NCBI GenBank assembly: GCA_910587635.1
Contig: CAJUNB010000018.1
Span: 1 to 64,000, forward strand
Direction: 5' to 3'
DNA from: an uncultured Lachnospiraceae bacterium
GTDB lineage: Bacteria; Bacillota; Clostridia; Lachnospirales; Lachnospiraceae
Length of the DNA stretch: 64,000 nt
Shown: positions 46,059 through 55,365 of the stretch, in pieces
Layout of the letters: each line of letters starts with the position of its first letter
How positions within the stretch are numbered: the first letter of the stretch is position 1
The notes under the pieces: model-generated
Databases searched by the model: none
Seen by the model: only the letters and a program-made list of their open reading frames with translations
Told to the model about the DNA's origin: nothing
Made by a program: the position numbers and the translations under genes

Positions 46059-47199
46059 ATGAGTAAAGAGAAGTATCAGTTGTGGAACAGTAAAATCAAA
46101 TAAGTGGTAAAAGGATAGCGATATATGGAACAAGCCCATGTGGCAGACTGGCAAAACGGGCTATCGGAATGTGGGGGGGGAAAATAAACTTTTATATTGA
46201 TCGTCTCAGAGATTAAGAAGTTTTTAAAGGGGTTCCGGTAGTTCATTATGAAGAAATCCAAGATGTCGGAAAATATCTTATTATCAATTGTGCATCGACA
46301 AATTTTTGGAACATATCCGAATTTCTGTTTGAACAGGGCATAGAAACTGTATATCATGCATTGGAATTACTAAAGGTTGTACCGGAAGATGATAAAACGG
46401 CGGATATGCTGGATACGAGACAAATGTATGAGCATTATGTAAATAAAAACAGTGGTAGTATTTACAGGCTATCCATTATTATAACAGAAAAATGTTCATT
46501 GTGTTGCAAATTCTGTACAGAATATATGCCATATATTTCAAATGTTACAGATCACTTCGATATTTCAGTATGCGAAAAAGCAGTATTAAATTTGTTAGAT
46601 TCGATTGGAAGTCTGGAATCGTTGATGATTCAGGGTGGCGAATTGTTCACGCATCCGAAGTGGGCAGATTTTGTGACGTGGTGCACGAGAGAGAGTAGAA
46701 TCAATAAAGTTATGGTATTGACAAATTCCATGATCATTCCTTCGAATTGGGAAGCTTTGCAAAATGAGAAGTTGCTATTGGCTCTTGACGAATATGGTCA
46801 GGTTTCCGGGAAGTTAGAGAGCTTAATTGAAGAAGCAAAGAAACGGAAGATTAATTTACAATATTCAAACATGAGCACTGGTACGATGTGTCGGCTTATC
46901 AGTAAATAGAAGAAACAGAAAAGGAACGTAAGGAGAAATTTGAAACATGTCAGATAAAGGATTGCTGGAATATATCAGATGTATTTTTATACAGATGTAC
47001 CACATCATATTATACAATGAAATATATGCTGTCAAAAGACATGTATAAAGAATCGGATTTTATAGATTTAATTAATTCAGATACCGGTCAATTAAGAAAA
47101 CAAATTGAAGAAGTTTCTAAGAGAAAATATATTGAATCCTGTAAATATTGTGTCGGGACAAATAATGATAATATGATTACGGTAGGCGAGCAAGTATAA
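46059..47199 (+). pseudogene. Radical-SAM glycan enzyme with N-terminal Rossmann module, decayed
   Basis: Three reading-frame pieces together match the intact gene at 47274. The start (MSKEKYQLWNSKIK) stops at 46101. A shift then gives the Rossmann part AIYGTSPCGRLAKRAIGMWG, with a TAA at 46214-46216 inside it. The frame continues through the 4Fe-4S motif TEKCSLCCKFCTEYMP and the SAM-site MIQGGELFTHP until a stop near 46907. Another shift opens the C-terminal KYIESCKYCVG part, ending at 47199. Two frameshifts and one nonsense codon make this more than a phase-off state. A G8 tract (46173-46180) lies in the Rossmann part and is in frame there. Confidence 0.75.
46173..46180 (+). repeat. Poly-G tract (8 G) in the pseudogene
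   Basis: Eight G encode part of GMWGGK in the Rossmann module. The local frame is open on both sides, so this tract is not the cause of the inactivation, unlike the tracts at 57903 and 61916. Confidence 0.88.
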
Positions 47200-47273
47200 G
47201 TTATATGCTGAAGGAGATACGCAATTGTAGATCAGAGTATTGTAATAATTGAAGCGTTTAAAAGGAGGAGAAA

Positions 47274-48599
47274 ATGAAGATAGCAGAAGTGGTTGAAAAA
47301 TATAAAAATTTGGCAGGAAACTATTATTCTCATATTGATCATGAGGAGATTGCTCAATGCGTAGTAGAAGATTTTAAAAAAGCGTTTGCCAAGAAAAAAA
47401 TTTTTTTGTATGGAGCAGGCTGCGTCGGACGGGACTTTATATCTCTTTTTCATGAAATGCATATTTCCGTAGAATATGTTGTTGATAAAAATTGGGATAA
47501 AATTGGTGAATATAAAGGTGTTGCCGTTAAAGATCCTCAAATTTTGAAAATGGAAGATACCGGGGAAAACAGTCTATTGATTGTAACGTGTGACAGAAAA
47601 ATTATGCCGGAAATAGTAAATGATTTAGAAAAAATGAATGTTCATTTTCCGCATATTGTCTGTGGTCACGATATTCATATATTATTACAGAGTTCGTGGT
47701 GTATGATAAAAGCTGAAAAGGACGGAAAGATTGATTTAAAGAATTGTTATGAATGTACCTGCCTGGATAATACATGTAAATCTTTATGTCGGTATTTAAA
47801 GAGACTTAATGGGTACGATGATGAAGAAATGCGGGGGACAGAAAAAGTGGAAATGATAGGTTATTTACTGTCCAATATATGCACTTTAAATTGTAAAAAC
47901 TGTTGTGAATCAGTTCCTTATATGCCGAAGGAATCAAGGCATTTTGTGCCAGGAAAACAGGTTGTTCGGGATATTGTAAAAATGAGTGCAGCATGCAAAT
48001 TTTTAATATTACTAGAATTTATCGGTGGCGAGCCTTTTTTGCATCCAGATTTACCCAATATTATCCAGGAGGTTTTAACAATTAAAAATATTGGTATGGT
48101 TCATATTTTTACAAACGGAACTGTGTTACCTGGTGATGCATTATGTAAAATTCTCAATGATCCAAGGATTACAGTATATTTATCGAATTATCAGGTTTCT
48201 TATCCTGATAAGTTTAAGGTCGAAGTGAACAAAACAGTAGAGAATCTTGAAAAATACGGCGTACAGTATTTTTTCGGAAAAAAACAGAATTGGATGGATT
48301 TTGCAAGTTACGAATTGCAGTGTGAGGATGAAGAGAAATTGTCTAAAAAATTCCCTGATTGTTTTTTGCATAATTGTAACAGGCTTATGGAAGGGAAATT
48401 ATATGTATGTCCTCATCAGTATGCAGGTATTAAGCTTGGTAAACTTGATGAAAAAAATGTGATTGATATTTATAAATATACGGATGAAGAGCTAGCGAAA
48501 GAACTGGATAAATTTAAATCTTATTCTTATATTGATGCTTGTAAGTTTTGCGCAATGCCATATGATGCACCTACGGTCCTATCCGGTGAACAATTATAA
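47274..48599 (+). CDS. Radical SAM enzyme with N-terminal Rossmann-like module and C-terminal Cys cluster
   Basis: The product has 441 residues. Residues 1-150 form a Rossmann-like module: FLYGAGCVGRDFISLFHEMH and a VDKNWDKIG acidic loop. The radical-SAM domain has the CxxxCxxC 4Fe-4S motif CTLNCKNC (Cys203, 207, 210) and the SAM-binding FIGGEPFLHP. A C-terminal ACKFCAMP pair and a CDEE/CNRL region suggest a SPASM-like extra cluster. AAGGAGG before ATG is strong. Radical-SAM chemistry on a glycan or nucleotide sugar is inferred from context; the reaction is unknown. It is a paralogue of the pseudogene upstream and of the gene at 52882. Confidence 0.82.
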   Translation: MKIAEVVEKYKNLAGNYYSHIDHEEIAQCVVEDFKKAFAKKKIFLYGAGCVGRDFISLFHEMHISVEYVVDKNWDKIGEYKGVAVKDPQILKMEDTGENSLLIVTCDRKIMPEIVNDLEKMNVHFPHIVCGHDIHILLQSSWCMIKAEKDGKIDLKNCYECTCLDNTCKSLCRYLKRLNGYDDEEMRGTEKVEMIGYLLSNICTLNCKNCCESVPYMPKESRHFVPGKQVVRDIVKMSAACKFLILLEFIGGEPFLHPDLPNIIQEVLTIKNIGMVHIFTNGTVLPGDALCKILNDPRITVYLSNYQVSYPDKFKVEVNKTVENLEKYGVQYFFGKKQNWMDFASYELQCEDEEKLSKKFPDCFLHNCNRLMEGKLYVCPHQYAGIKLGKLDEKNVIDIYKYTDEELAKELDKFKSYSYIDACKFCAMPYDAPTVLSGEQL

Positions 48600-48611
48600 T
48601 TGAGGGATGTA

Positions 48612-50660
48612 ATGACAATAGAAGAAAAATATATTGTAGATCAATTTCGAGAAAACTTTGCAAATATTAAAGAGAGAATTGCAATTTATGGAATTGGGAA
48701 AAATACGGAATTGATTTTGGATACGTTTCCTGAAGTTCCGATTATTGGATTAATGGATGCTTCTACCAGAGAAGATTTTGTGTTTGGAAAGAAGTTGCTT
48801 AATGATTCTGAAGTTGTAGGATATGTTGATATAATTTTAATTGTTGCACGGAAAGCAGTGCAAAGCATTATTTATCCCAGAATCAAAAAATATATAAAAT
48901 CTGGAATAAGAATAGTTAATATTGAAGGTAATGAAATCTTAGATAAAGAATATTTGCCATGCATGATTCCTGAATGGGAAATCGGAATTGAGGAGATTAA
49001 AAAGCAAATAGATCAATATGACTGTATTTCTTTTGATTTGTTTGATACTTTAATTATGCGAAGTTTTTTGATTCCTTCAGATGTTTTTGAAACAGTAATT
49101 CGGTGTAATCAAATTCCACAGGCTGAAGAGCTTATAAAGGTTAGAAATCTGGCTGAAAAGGAAGGAAGAGCGTTAAAAAATATTGATGAGATATATGAAG
49201 TGATTGAAAGAAAATGTAATATTAACTATTCCGAAAGAGAAAAATTGAAGAATTTGGAATTGGAAATGGAAAAAAGATGTATTGTACCTAGGAAGAGAAT
49301 GGTGGAGTTATTGGACTATGCAAGAAAACAGGGTAAAAAAATTATTATTCTTTCGGACATGTATTATGGAAAAAAAGAATTGAAATCCATTTGTGAACAG
49401 GCAGGTATAGAGGTTTGGGAAAGTGAGATTATTTCATCTTGTGAGATTAAAGCTACGAAGGAAGAGGGCAAAGCATATCAGTATCTAAAAAACTTTACTG
49501 GTACAGATTCTATATTGCATATAGGAGACAACAGGATTAACGACTATGAAAGAGCGAAAGCGGCAGGATTGGGCGTGATTCATATATTGAGTGCTTATGA
49601 AATGCTAGTACATTCTAGTTTGGCAAGTTTACTTTCTGATACAAATTCGTATGAGAAAAGATGTCTGTTAGCTCTTACAATTGTCAAGATTTTTAATGAT
49701 CCGTTTGTACTGAATAGTTCTAAGGGAAAGATACACCTGAAGGACTTTAATGAGTTTGGTTATTTTTGGGGAGCTATTTTTTACTGTTTTTTATGTTGGT
49801 TGATAGAGCAGGCTGAAACATATGGTATTGAACAGATGCTTCTCCCAGGGAGAGATGGTTATCTGATAGAAAAAGCGTTGCAATTATTTAATCCTAAATT
49901 TGATTATAAATATATAGTTGCTTCAAGAAGGGCGTATGAGTTGGCTGTAGTAACGGATATAGAAAAAGTAAAAGAGGTAATTGCTAAGGATTATAAAGGA
50001 AGTAAAAAGGATTTATATAAAACAAGATTTCATATCGATATAAGTGACAATGAGGGAACGGAAGAAAAGATAGCAGATTTAATTCTTGCAGAAGCTCTAT
50101 GTCAAAGAAGATATTTAATTGCATACTTTGAGCAGATGGGAGTTTGTAATAACGATAAAAAACTAAATAGGGGGGGGATAGTTGATTGTGTGGCATCAGG
50201 AACGGTTCAGGCTTGTTTAGAGAAGCTACTGGATTGTAGGCTTCAGGGATTCTATTTTGGCATTATGCAACCCCAAAAAGAAAATCTGGATATAATAGGC
50301 GCCTTTGGTAAAATAAGTAATTATAATATTAAATCAAGTGTTTTGGAACATTATTTACTGATTGAGAACATGCTGATAGAAAGTGAGAATGGAACTTTTA
50401 TTGGCTTTTATAATGGAGAGATGATGTTTGAAGATAATATCCCATCGGATAAACTATGTTTTATTCAGGAAGGAATACTTGAATATATTAGACAGGCAAA
50501 AAAGATGTTTGGTGATAAAGTATGTGATTTCCCGTTTTGTGATGAAGTTATTTCAGGTATGTTCAACGGAAAAGTGGATGTATCTGAAAGCATAAAAGAA
50601 GTATTTTTGTATGATGACAGTTACATAGGAGAAGCAGGTAAGGTAAGAATTTGGGAATAA
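48612..50660 (+). CDS. HAD-superfamily protein with N-terminal Rossmann-like module, G8 tract
   Basis: This protein has 682 residues from ATG 48612; a TTG at 48600 is possible but less likely. Residues 1-125 are Rossmann-like (IAIYGIGKNTELILDTF). The HAD domain (about 135-345) has the nucleophile motif SFDLFDTLIMR (first Asp near 141), ILSDMYYGKKELKSI and HIGDNRINDYERAKAAG. The C-terminal 330 residues are a distinct domain of unknown function seen with such HAD proteins in polysaccharide clusters. Eight G (50170-50177) in NRGGIVDCVASG are in frame. A phosphatase or glycosyl-phosphate role is possible; none is proven. Confidence 0.75.
   Translation: MTIEEKYIVDQFRENFANIKERIAIYGIGKNTELILDTFPEVPIIGLMDASTREDFVFGKKLLNDSEVVGYVDIILIVARKAVQSIIYPRIKKYIKSGIRIVNIEGNEILDKEYLPCMIPEWEIGIEEIKKQIDQYDCISFDLFDTLIMRSFLIPSDVFETVIRCNQIPQAEELIKVRNLAEKEGRALKNIDEIYEVIERKCNINYSEREKLKNLELEMEKRCIVPRKRMVELLDYARKQGKKIIILSDMYYGKKELKSICEQAGIEVWESEIISSCEIKATKEEGKAYQYLKNFTGTDSILHIGDNRINDYERAKAAGLGVIHILSAYEMLVHSSLASLLSDTNSYEKRCLLALTIVKIFNDPFVLNSSKGKIHLKDFNEFGYFWGAIFYCFLCWLIEQAETYGIEQMLLPGRDGYLIEKALQLFNPKFDYKYIVASRRAYELAVVTDIEKVKEVIAKDYKGSKKDLYKTRFHIDISDNEGTEEKIADLILAEALCQRRYLIAYFEQMGVCNNDKKLNRGGIVDCVASGTVQACLEKLLDCRLQGFYFGIMQPQKENLDIIGAFGKISNYNIKSSVLEHYLLIENMLIESENGTFIGFYNGEMMFEDNIPSDKLCFIQEGILEYIRQAKKMFGDKVCDFPFCDEVISGMFNGKVDVSESIKEVFLYDDSYIGEAGKVRIWE
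50170..50177 (+). repeat. Poly-G tract (8 G), gene ON
   Basis: Eight G inside the C-terminal domain of the HAD protein at 48612 (about residues 519-522). The frame is open through it; a slip would remove about 160 C-terminal residues. Confidence 0.92.
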
Positions 50661-50676
50661 CAAAAAGAGGTTTTTT

Positions 50677-51723
50677 ATGAATCCATTAATAGAAAAGTCA
50701 GATGCAGAAGAGATTGTTAAATGCATTCCTTATGAAAAGTTAGAGAAAAAGGTAATATTAATCACAGGTGCAAATGGTTTCTTAGCATCTGCTATTATTG
50801 GATTGTTAATACATTTAAATAAATATCATTTAATAAATAAATGTACTATAATTGCGCTATGTCGTAATAGAATGAAGGCCGAGAAAAAGTTTAAAGATTA
50901 TCTGGGTGATAAGAATTTTTTTCTTTGCATACAGAATGTCGAAGATAAGATTTTATTAAAAAGTCAGGTGGATTTTATAGTTCATGCAGCGAGTAATGCA
51001 GTTACCGCTGGCTTTGAGAAGGCACCAGTTGATGTTTTACAGGCTAATATAATTGGAACGTATAACTTGCTTGAGTTTGCACGGACAAAACAGTTAAATG
51101 GTTTTTTGTTTTTTAGTAGTGGTTCTGTTTACGGAGAAGCGACAAACAAATGTAGTATTATATCTGAAGAAGATTATTTTGGTTTAGATTTTGGAAATTA
51201 TCGAAATTGTTATGCGGAGGGAAAGAGAGCAGGAGAGGCTCTATGTAACGCTTATTGGCATCAGTATAATATTCCAGCTAAAATTGTACGAATTAGTCAT
51301 ACGTATGGTCCGGGAATTAATTTGGATGATGGAAGAGTTTTTTCGGATTTTGTAAAATATATATGTCAGAATAAGGCCTTGCTAATTAAAGGCAGTGGAA
51401 AGGATATCAGACCTTTTTGTTATATTTCTGATGCAATTATAGCTTTTTTCCTGGTTTTATTAGAGGGAAGAAACGGTGAAGTTTATAACATGGCAAATAG
51501 TAAAGAGACAGTAACAATACATGAACTTGCTGAAAAGTTGGTATATGAGGCGTTTCCTGAAAGAAGGCTTGAAATTAAGTACAAAAATAAAGTTTCTAAT
51601 AATGATGTGAAGAAAATAGAGATTAATATAGATAAACTTTTAAATTTAGGGTGGAATCCTAAAATTGATATTGTTGAAGGATTTCAACGGACAGTAAGAA
51701 GCTTTGAGGAGAAAATGATATGA
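50677..51723 (+). CDS. NAD-dependent epimerase/dehydratase (extended SDR)
   Basis: The 348-residue extended short-chain dehydrogenase has the dinucleotide motif ITGANGFLASAIIGLL (about 28-43), the active-site serine region FFSSGSVYGEA and the YxxxK pair in NCYAEGKRAGE, with ISHTYGPGINLDD typical of UDP-glucuronate decarboxylase or dTDP-glucose dehydratase-like branches. It probably interconverts a nucleotide sugar. The substrate is not determined. AGAGG lies before the ATG, and it overlaps the next gene by four bases. Confidence 0.86.
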   Translation: MNPLIEKSDAEEIVKCIPYEKLEKKVILITGANGFLASAIIGLLIHLNKYHLINKCTIIALCRNRMKAEKKFKDYLGDKNFFLCIQNVEDKILLKSQVDFIVHAASNAVTAGFEKAPVDVLQANIIGTYNLLEFARTKQLNGFLFFSSGSVYGEATNKCSIISEEDYFGLDFGNYRNCYAEGKRAGEALCNAYWHQYNIPAKIVRISHTYGPGINLDDGRVFSDFVKYICQNKALLIKGSGKDIRPFCYISDAIIAFFLVLLEGRNGEVYNMANSKETVTIHELAEKLVYEAFPERRLEIKYKNKVSNNDVKKIEINIDKLLNLGWNPKIDIVEGFQRTVRSFEEKMI

Positions 51724-52838
51724 AATTTTCGAAAATACTAATTGAAGATATAGAAAGACGTATAAGTGAAAATAATTCTTTTGATACTATAGTAGAAAGA
51801 TTAAAAAATGCAAGAAGAATTGGAATATGGGGAACAGGTCTGGCTGGAACTATAATATTTGAAGCGTTGCGGCGGTTTAATATTAATGTAGAATTTTTTA
51901 TGGATAATGATTTAAAGAGATTGAAAAATTTTGCCTGTAAAGGAAAGAGAATAATAGAAAATATTAGAGATATTCCCTCAGATACATTAGTCATTATAGC
52001 ATGTAATGTAATTTATGGTGTTCACAATCAGTTAGAAGAAGTCGGCCATAAGGAATATTTATATATAGATCCAGGGGTTATCTATTATCATAGGAAGGAT
52101 TACGATATTACAGAGGTAATTAAGAAAAATAGTGGGAAAATTAATGAAGTTTATGAAATACTTGCGGATGATGATTCAAGAAAAGTGTATAAAAATGTGT
52201 TGCTGCATCGGGCAGTGCATGATTTGAATCTGATATGGGATATATATGATAAAAATCAATATTTTGGAAATAGAGTAATTCGGCAAGCGAAAGGGTGTTT
52301 TGTAGATTGTGGAGCATTTCAAGGAGACACACTGCGTCAATTCTTGAAACAAGTTGGGAATCAAAGATATAAGTATTTTGCGTTTGAGGCGGATCATGAT
52401 AATTACCAGATACTCAAACAATATTGTGAAAAGTATTGTTTGAAAGAGGTGTATCCAATAAATTTAGGGGTATGGAATAAAAAAGAACAATTGTTTTTTC
52501 AAAGCAATAGTATAACTGGAGAAGTGGCAGGGAAAATCTCGGATATAGGAAAAGAGGGAATGGCTGTATCAGTTGATTCTATTGATCATGTATTAGCGGA
52601 TATAGAAACGGATTTTATAAAGATGGATATTGAAGGAGCCGAGATTAAGGCTCTGGAGGGAGCAAAAGAGACTATATTAAAAAATGAGCCTGTATTAGCG
52701 ATTTCTGCTTATCATGAATTGGAACATTTGTGGGAGATACCAATTTGGATAAAAGAAATTAATAGTAAGTACAGGATTTATTTTGGACATCATATGTGGA
52801 ACGCGGCAGATACAGTATGTTATGCTTTGGTGAAATAG
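51720..52838 (+). CDS. FkbM-family methyltransferase with N-terminal Rossmann-like module
   Basis: The product has 372 residues. Residues 1-130 form the shared module (IGIWGTGLAGTIIFEALRRF, then FFMDNDLKRLKNF). The C-terminal FkbM domain has CFVDCGAFQGDTLRQFL (SAM motif I), FAFEADHDNY and DFIKMDIEGAEIKALEGAKE. It differs from the FkbM gene at 26527 by this fused module. O-methylation of a sugar is likely; what the module recognises is unknown. Confidence 0.85.
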   Translation: MKFSKILIEDIERRISENNSFDTIVERLKNARRIGIWGTGLAGTIIFEALRRFNINVEFFMDNDLKRLKNFACKGKRIIENIRDIPSDTLVIIACNVIYGVHNQLEEVGHKEYLYIDPGVIYYHRKDYDITEVIKKNSGKINEVYEILADDDSRKVYKNVLLHRAVHDLNLIWDIYDKNQYFGNRVIRQAKGCFVDCGAFQGDTLRQFLKQVGNQRYKYFAFEADHDNYQILKQYCEKYCLKEVYPINLGVWNKKEQLFFQSNSITGEVAGKISDIGKEGMAVSVDSIDHVLADIETDFIKMDIEGAEIKALEGAKETILKNEPVLAISAYHELEHLWEIPIWIKEINSKYRIYFGHHMWNAADTVCYALVK

Positions 52839-52881
52839 CAGAAATATTATTAGGTTCAGTTTTAATAAGGAGGAAAAGGTT

Positions 52882-54060
52882 ATGAAATGGAGAAATAAAG
52901 GAAAAGAGTTTGACGAAGTTGCTATTATCATATGTAACAACAAAAATAAATACTATTTGTGGGGAGCAGGTGTATTTGGCGTATCATTTTTCGATAATTT
53001 TAAAAATAAAATAAATATATTGGGTTTTATAGATTCTGATGTCCAAAAGCAGGCAAAATTAATAAGAAATAAAAGTGTAAATTCACCTGAATTTTTGCGA
53101 GAACAGATGGATCAGGATGATAGTATAAAAGTTATTGTTACAAATGGTTGGATAAAAGATTGTTTTGGAAAGTTGAATGATTGGGGAAAATTTTTAAATA
53201 TAGACTATTTCCATGTAAATGATTTTATGAGTATATACATGTTTTATATGGAAAATAAGGTGTATACTATTTCGGCTAATATTGGAGTTACATCAAAATG
53301 TACACTTAAGTGTGAGAAGTGTATGGGCTTAATACCGTATGTAAAAAATCCCCAAAATGTGGAACTGGAAGAAATAAAGCTGGAATTAAAACAATATTTT
53401 CAATGGGTGGATTGTTTAGGTGTTTTAGGAATAGGGGGGGGAGATGTCCTGCTGAATCCTAGACTGACGGATATTATAAAATATATAGCAGAGGAATATC
53501 TTGAAAATGGAAAAATAGAGGATTTGGAATTATACACAAATGCAATTATTATGCCAAATGAAGACTTATTGGAGTTATGCCAAAAGTACAATATTATTAT
53601 TCGGTTTTCCGATTATTCAAAAGAGGTACCTAAAAGGCAAAAGATACAGGAATTGATAGAGTTATTGGAGGCAAGACAGATACGGTATGACCATGTAAAA
53701 TGGGATAATTGGTATGATATAGGATTCCCACAGGAAAGTAATGGATTAATAACAGATGAAGATTTACAAAGACATTATGAGAAGTGTATAACAAAATTAT
53801 GTACTACAATTTATAAAGGAAAATTGTATTTTTGCAGTGTCCATGCAGGGGCTGTGGGGGCTGGATATTGTGAAGCATATAAAGAAGACAGTTTTAATCT
53901 AGCGGAATATAATCCAGACAGAAGAAAAGAATTTATTGAGTTTAATGCGGGTTATTGTGAAAAAGGATATCTTAATTTTTGCAAACGTTGTAATGGTTAT
54001 CAGAATATAAATACCAGTTACGTACCAGTTGGGAGACAGATAAGAGGAGAGATTTGTTAA
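52882..54060 (+). CDS. Radical SAM enzyme with N-terminal Rossmann-like module; G8 tract forms its SAM-binding motif
   Basis: This 392-residue paralogue of the 47274 product has a Rossmann-like module of residues 18-125 (YYLWGAGVFGVSFFDNF). The 4Fe-4S motif is CTLKCEKC (Cys140, 144, 147). The SAM-binding GGE-type motif reads LGIGGGDVLLNP, encoded by eight G at 53434-53441. C-terminal cysteines include CKRCNG. AAGGAGG precedes the ATG, and the stop overlaps the next start (TAATG). The reaction is unknown; the frame is ON in this sequence. Confidence 0.82.
   Translation: MKWRNKGKEFDEVAIIICNNKNKYYLWGAGVFGVSFFDNFKNKINILGFIDSDVQKQAKLIRNKSVNSPEFLREQMDQDDSIKVIVTNGWIKDCFGKLNDWGKFLNIDYFHVNDFMSIYMFYMENKVYTISANIGVTSKCTLKCEKCMGLIPYVKNPQNVELEEIKLELKQYFQWVDCLGVLGIGGGDVLLNPRLTDIIKYIAEEYLENGKIEDLELYTNAIIMPNEDLLELCQKYNIIIRFSDYSKEVPKRQKIQELIELLEARQIRYDHVKWDNWYDIGFPQESNGLITDEDLQRHYEKCITKLCTTIYKGKLYFCSVHAGAVGAGYCEAYKEDSFNLAEYNPDRRKEFIEFNAGYCEKGYLNFCKRCNGYQNINTSYVPVGRQIRGEIC
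53434..53441 (+). repeat. Poly-G tract (8 G), gene ON
   Basis: Eight G encode the glycines of the SAM-binding motif of the radical-SAM protein at 52882 (residues 185-187). A one-base slip would destroy everything after the first third of the catalytic domain. Confidence 0.92.
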
Positions 54061-55325
54061 TGAAATATGGGAATTTAATTCATAACGGTCTTTCGAGAGG
54101 AGAAGACAATAGAGTTGTTAATCTGGGTGATGCATTTGAAATTATTGCGATAGATGAGATATATGAAAGAATGGGAATTAGCAGAGACCAGATAGTGGAA
54201 ATCGATATGTATGAGTTGGACAAGTATGATGGTGAACCAGTGATACTTCCTATCAACTTTATGCTAGCAACACAGAGTATGGGAGTCAATATATTAAAAA
54301 TGTCTCAAAAAATTATACCGATTTTTTTGGGAGTCACTTTTGCGCAAACTCGTTTTACAAAGGAACAACTTGGAATATTAAAAAATAGCGAACCAATCGG
54401 ATGCAGAGATGAAAGAACCAAAAATATTTTGTTATCGGGGGGGGTTAAAGCATACTTAGGAGGATGTATTGTATCGACGATAACCCGTAAGTCAAAAAAA
54501 AGAAAGCGAAAAGTTGCATTTATAGATGTTCCTTTAAAAGTTCATAAATATATACCAGAAGAAATCAGGAGAGATGGCCTGATTATGCATCATGAGTTTG
54601 TAGTTTCCTACGAAGAAATAAGAAAGGATAATTCTTTAAAAAATCGGGCAAGACAGAGGATTGATTTTTATGCTGAGAACATCCGAATGATTGTCACATC
54701 AAGATTTCATGCAGCAGTCATTGGTTTAGCGCTGGGTATTCCTGTTATACTAGTTGCAGAAAATAATTTTTATAAATTTAGTTGGTTATCAAAATTGTTA
54801 CCGTTTTATAATAGTGCTGATGCGGCCTCTATTGACTGGAACCCTAAAGCAGTCAATATTGACGATATAAAAGGAAATATGATTGAGATAGCAATAAGCA
54901 GGATCAGGAATGCGAATGCTTTATATAATTTGTCGACTGTTTTGGATAACAGCCTTTCGAATGAGTCAAGGTGTGATGAAAATGCGCTGCTTTATTATAG
55001 TGGTGCTATTGATTATATAAAATCTAATTGGAATAAAGATAATGCAATTCATTATAGTTTTTGGGGTATTAATGAAAATGCAAAGCATATTAATGATTTT
55101 ATAAAACAGAGTTATCCCAGAGCTGTATTGACAAAAATTTATGATGGATTAAGGACAGTGATTTTTGAGGGGATGCAAAGTGAAACGCCAACAAAAGAAT
55201 CAATGGAAAAAGACAGCTTTTTGTTTGTGACTTCGAATACTGCTGCGAGGGTTGCAGAGGAACTGTTCCGAGAGATTCATAAGAAAAATTATTATTTGTG
55301 TCATTTAGAATTTATAAGAGAATAA
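54060..55325 (+). CDS. Polysaccharide pyruvyl transferase family protein, G8 tract
   Basis: The product has 421 residues from ATG 54060 (GAGGAG about ten bases upstream; TAATG overlap with the previous stop). The family pattern includes RVVNLGDAFEIIAIDEI near the N-terminus, LKNSEPIGCRDERTKNIL in the middle and MIVTSRFHAAVIGLALGIPV, the conserved SRFHA block, before the C-terminus. Members ketalise glycans with pyruvate from PEP; some transfer other groups. Eight G (54437-54444, residues 126-128) are in frame. The C-terminal extension of about 120 residues is unusual. Confidence 0.85.
   Translation: MKYGNLIHNGLSRGEDNRVVNLGDAFEIIAIDEIYERMGISRDQIVEIDMYELDKYDGEPVILPINFMLATQSMGVNILKMSQKIIPIFLGVTFAQTRFTKEQLGILKNSEPIGCRDERTKNILLSGGVKAYLGGCIVSTITRKSKKRKRKVAFIDVPLKVHKYIPEEIRRDGLIMHHEFVVSYEEIRKDNSLKNRARQRIDFYAENIRMIVTSRFHAAVIGLALGIPVILVAENNFYKFSWLSKLLPFYNSADAASIDWNPKAVNIDDIKGNMIEIAISRIRNANALYNLSTVLDNSLSNESRCDENALLYYSGAIDYIKSNWNKDNAIHYSFWGINENAKHINDFIKQSYPRAVLTKIYDGLRTVIFEGMQSETPTKESMEKDSFLFVTSNTAARVAEELFREIHKKNYYLCHLEFIRE
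54437..54444 (+). repeat. Poly-G tract (8 G), gene ON
   Basis: Eight G in the pyruvyl transferase gene at 54060, in the segment LLSGGVKAYLGG. The frame is open. A slip would cut the protein to less than a third of its length. Confidence 0.92.
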
Positions 55326-55365
55326 TACAGGCATAGGATTCTTATGCGGGAGGAGAAAGAAGAGA

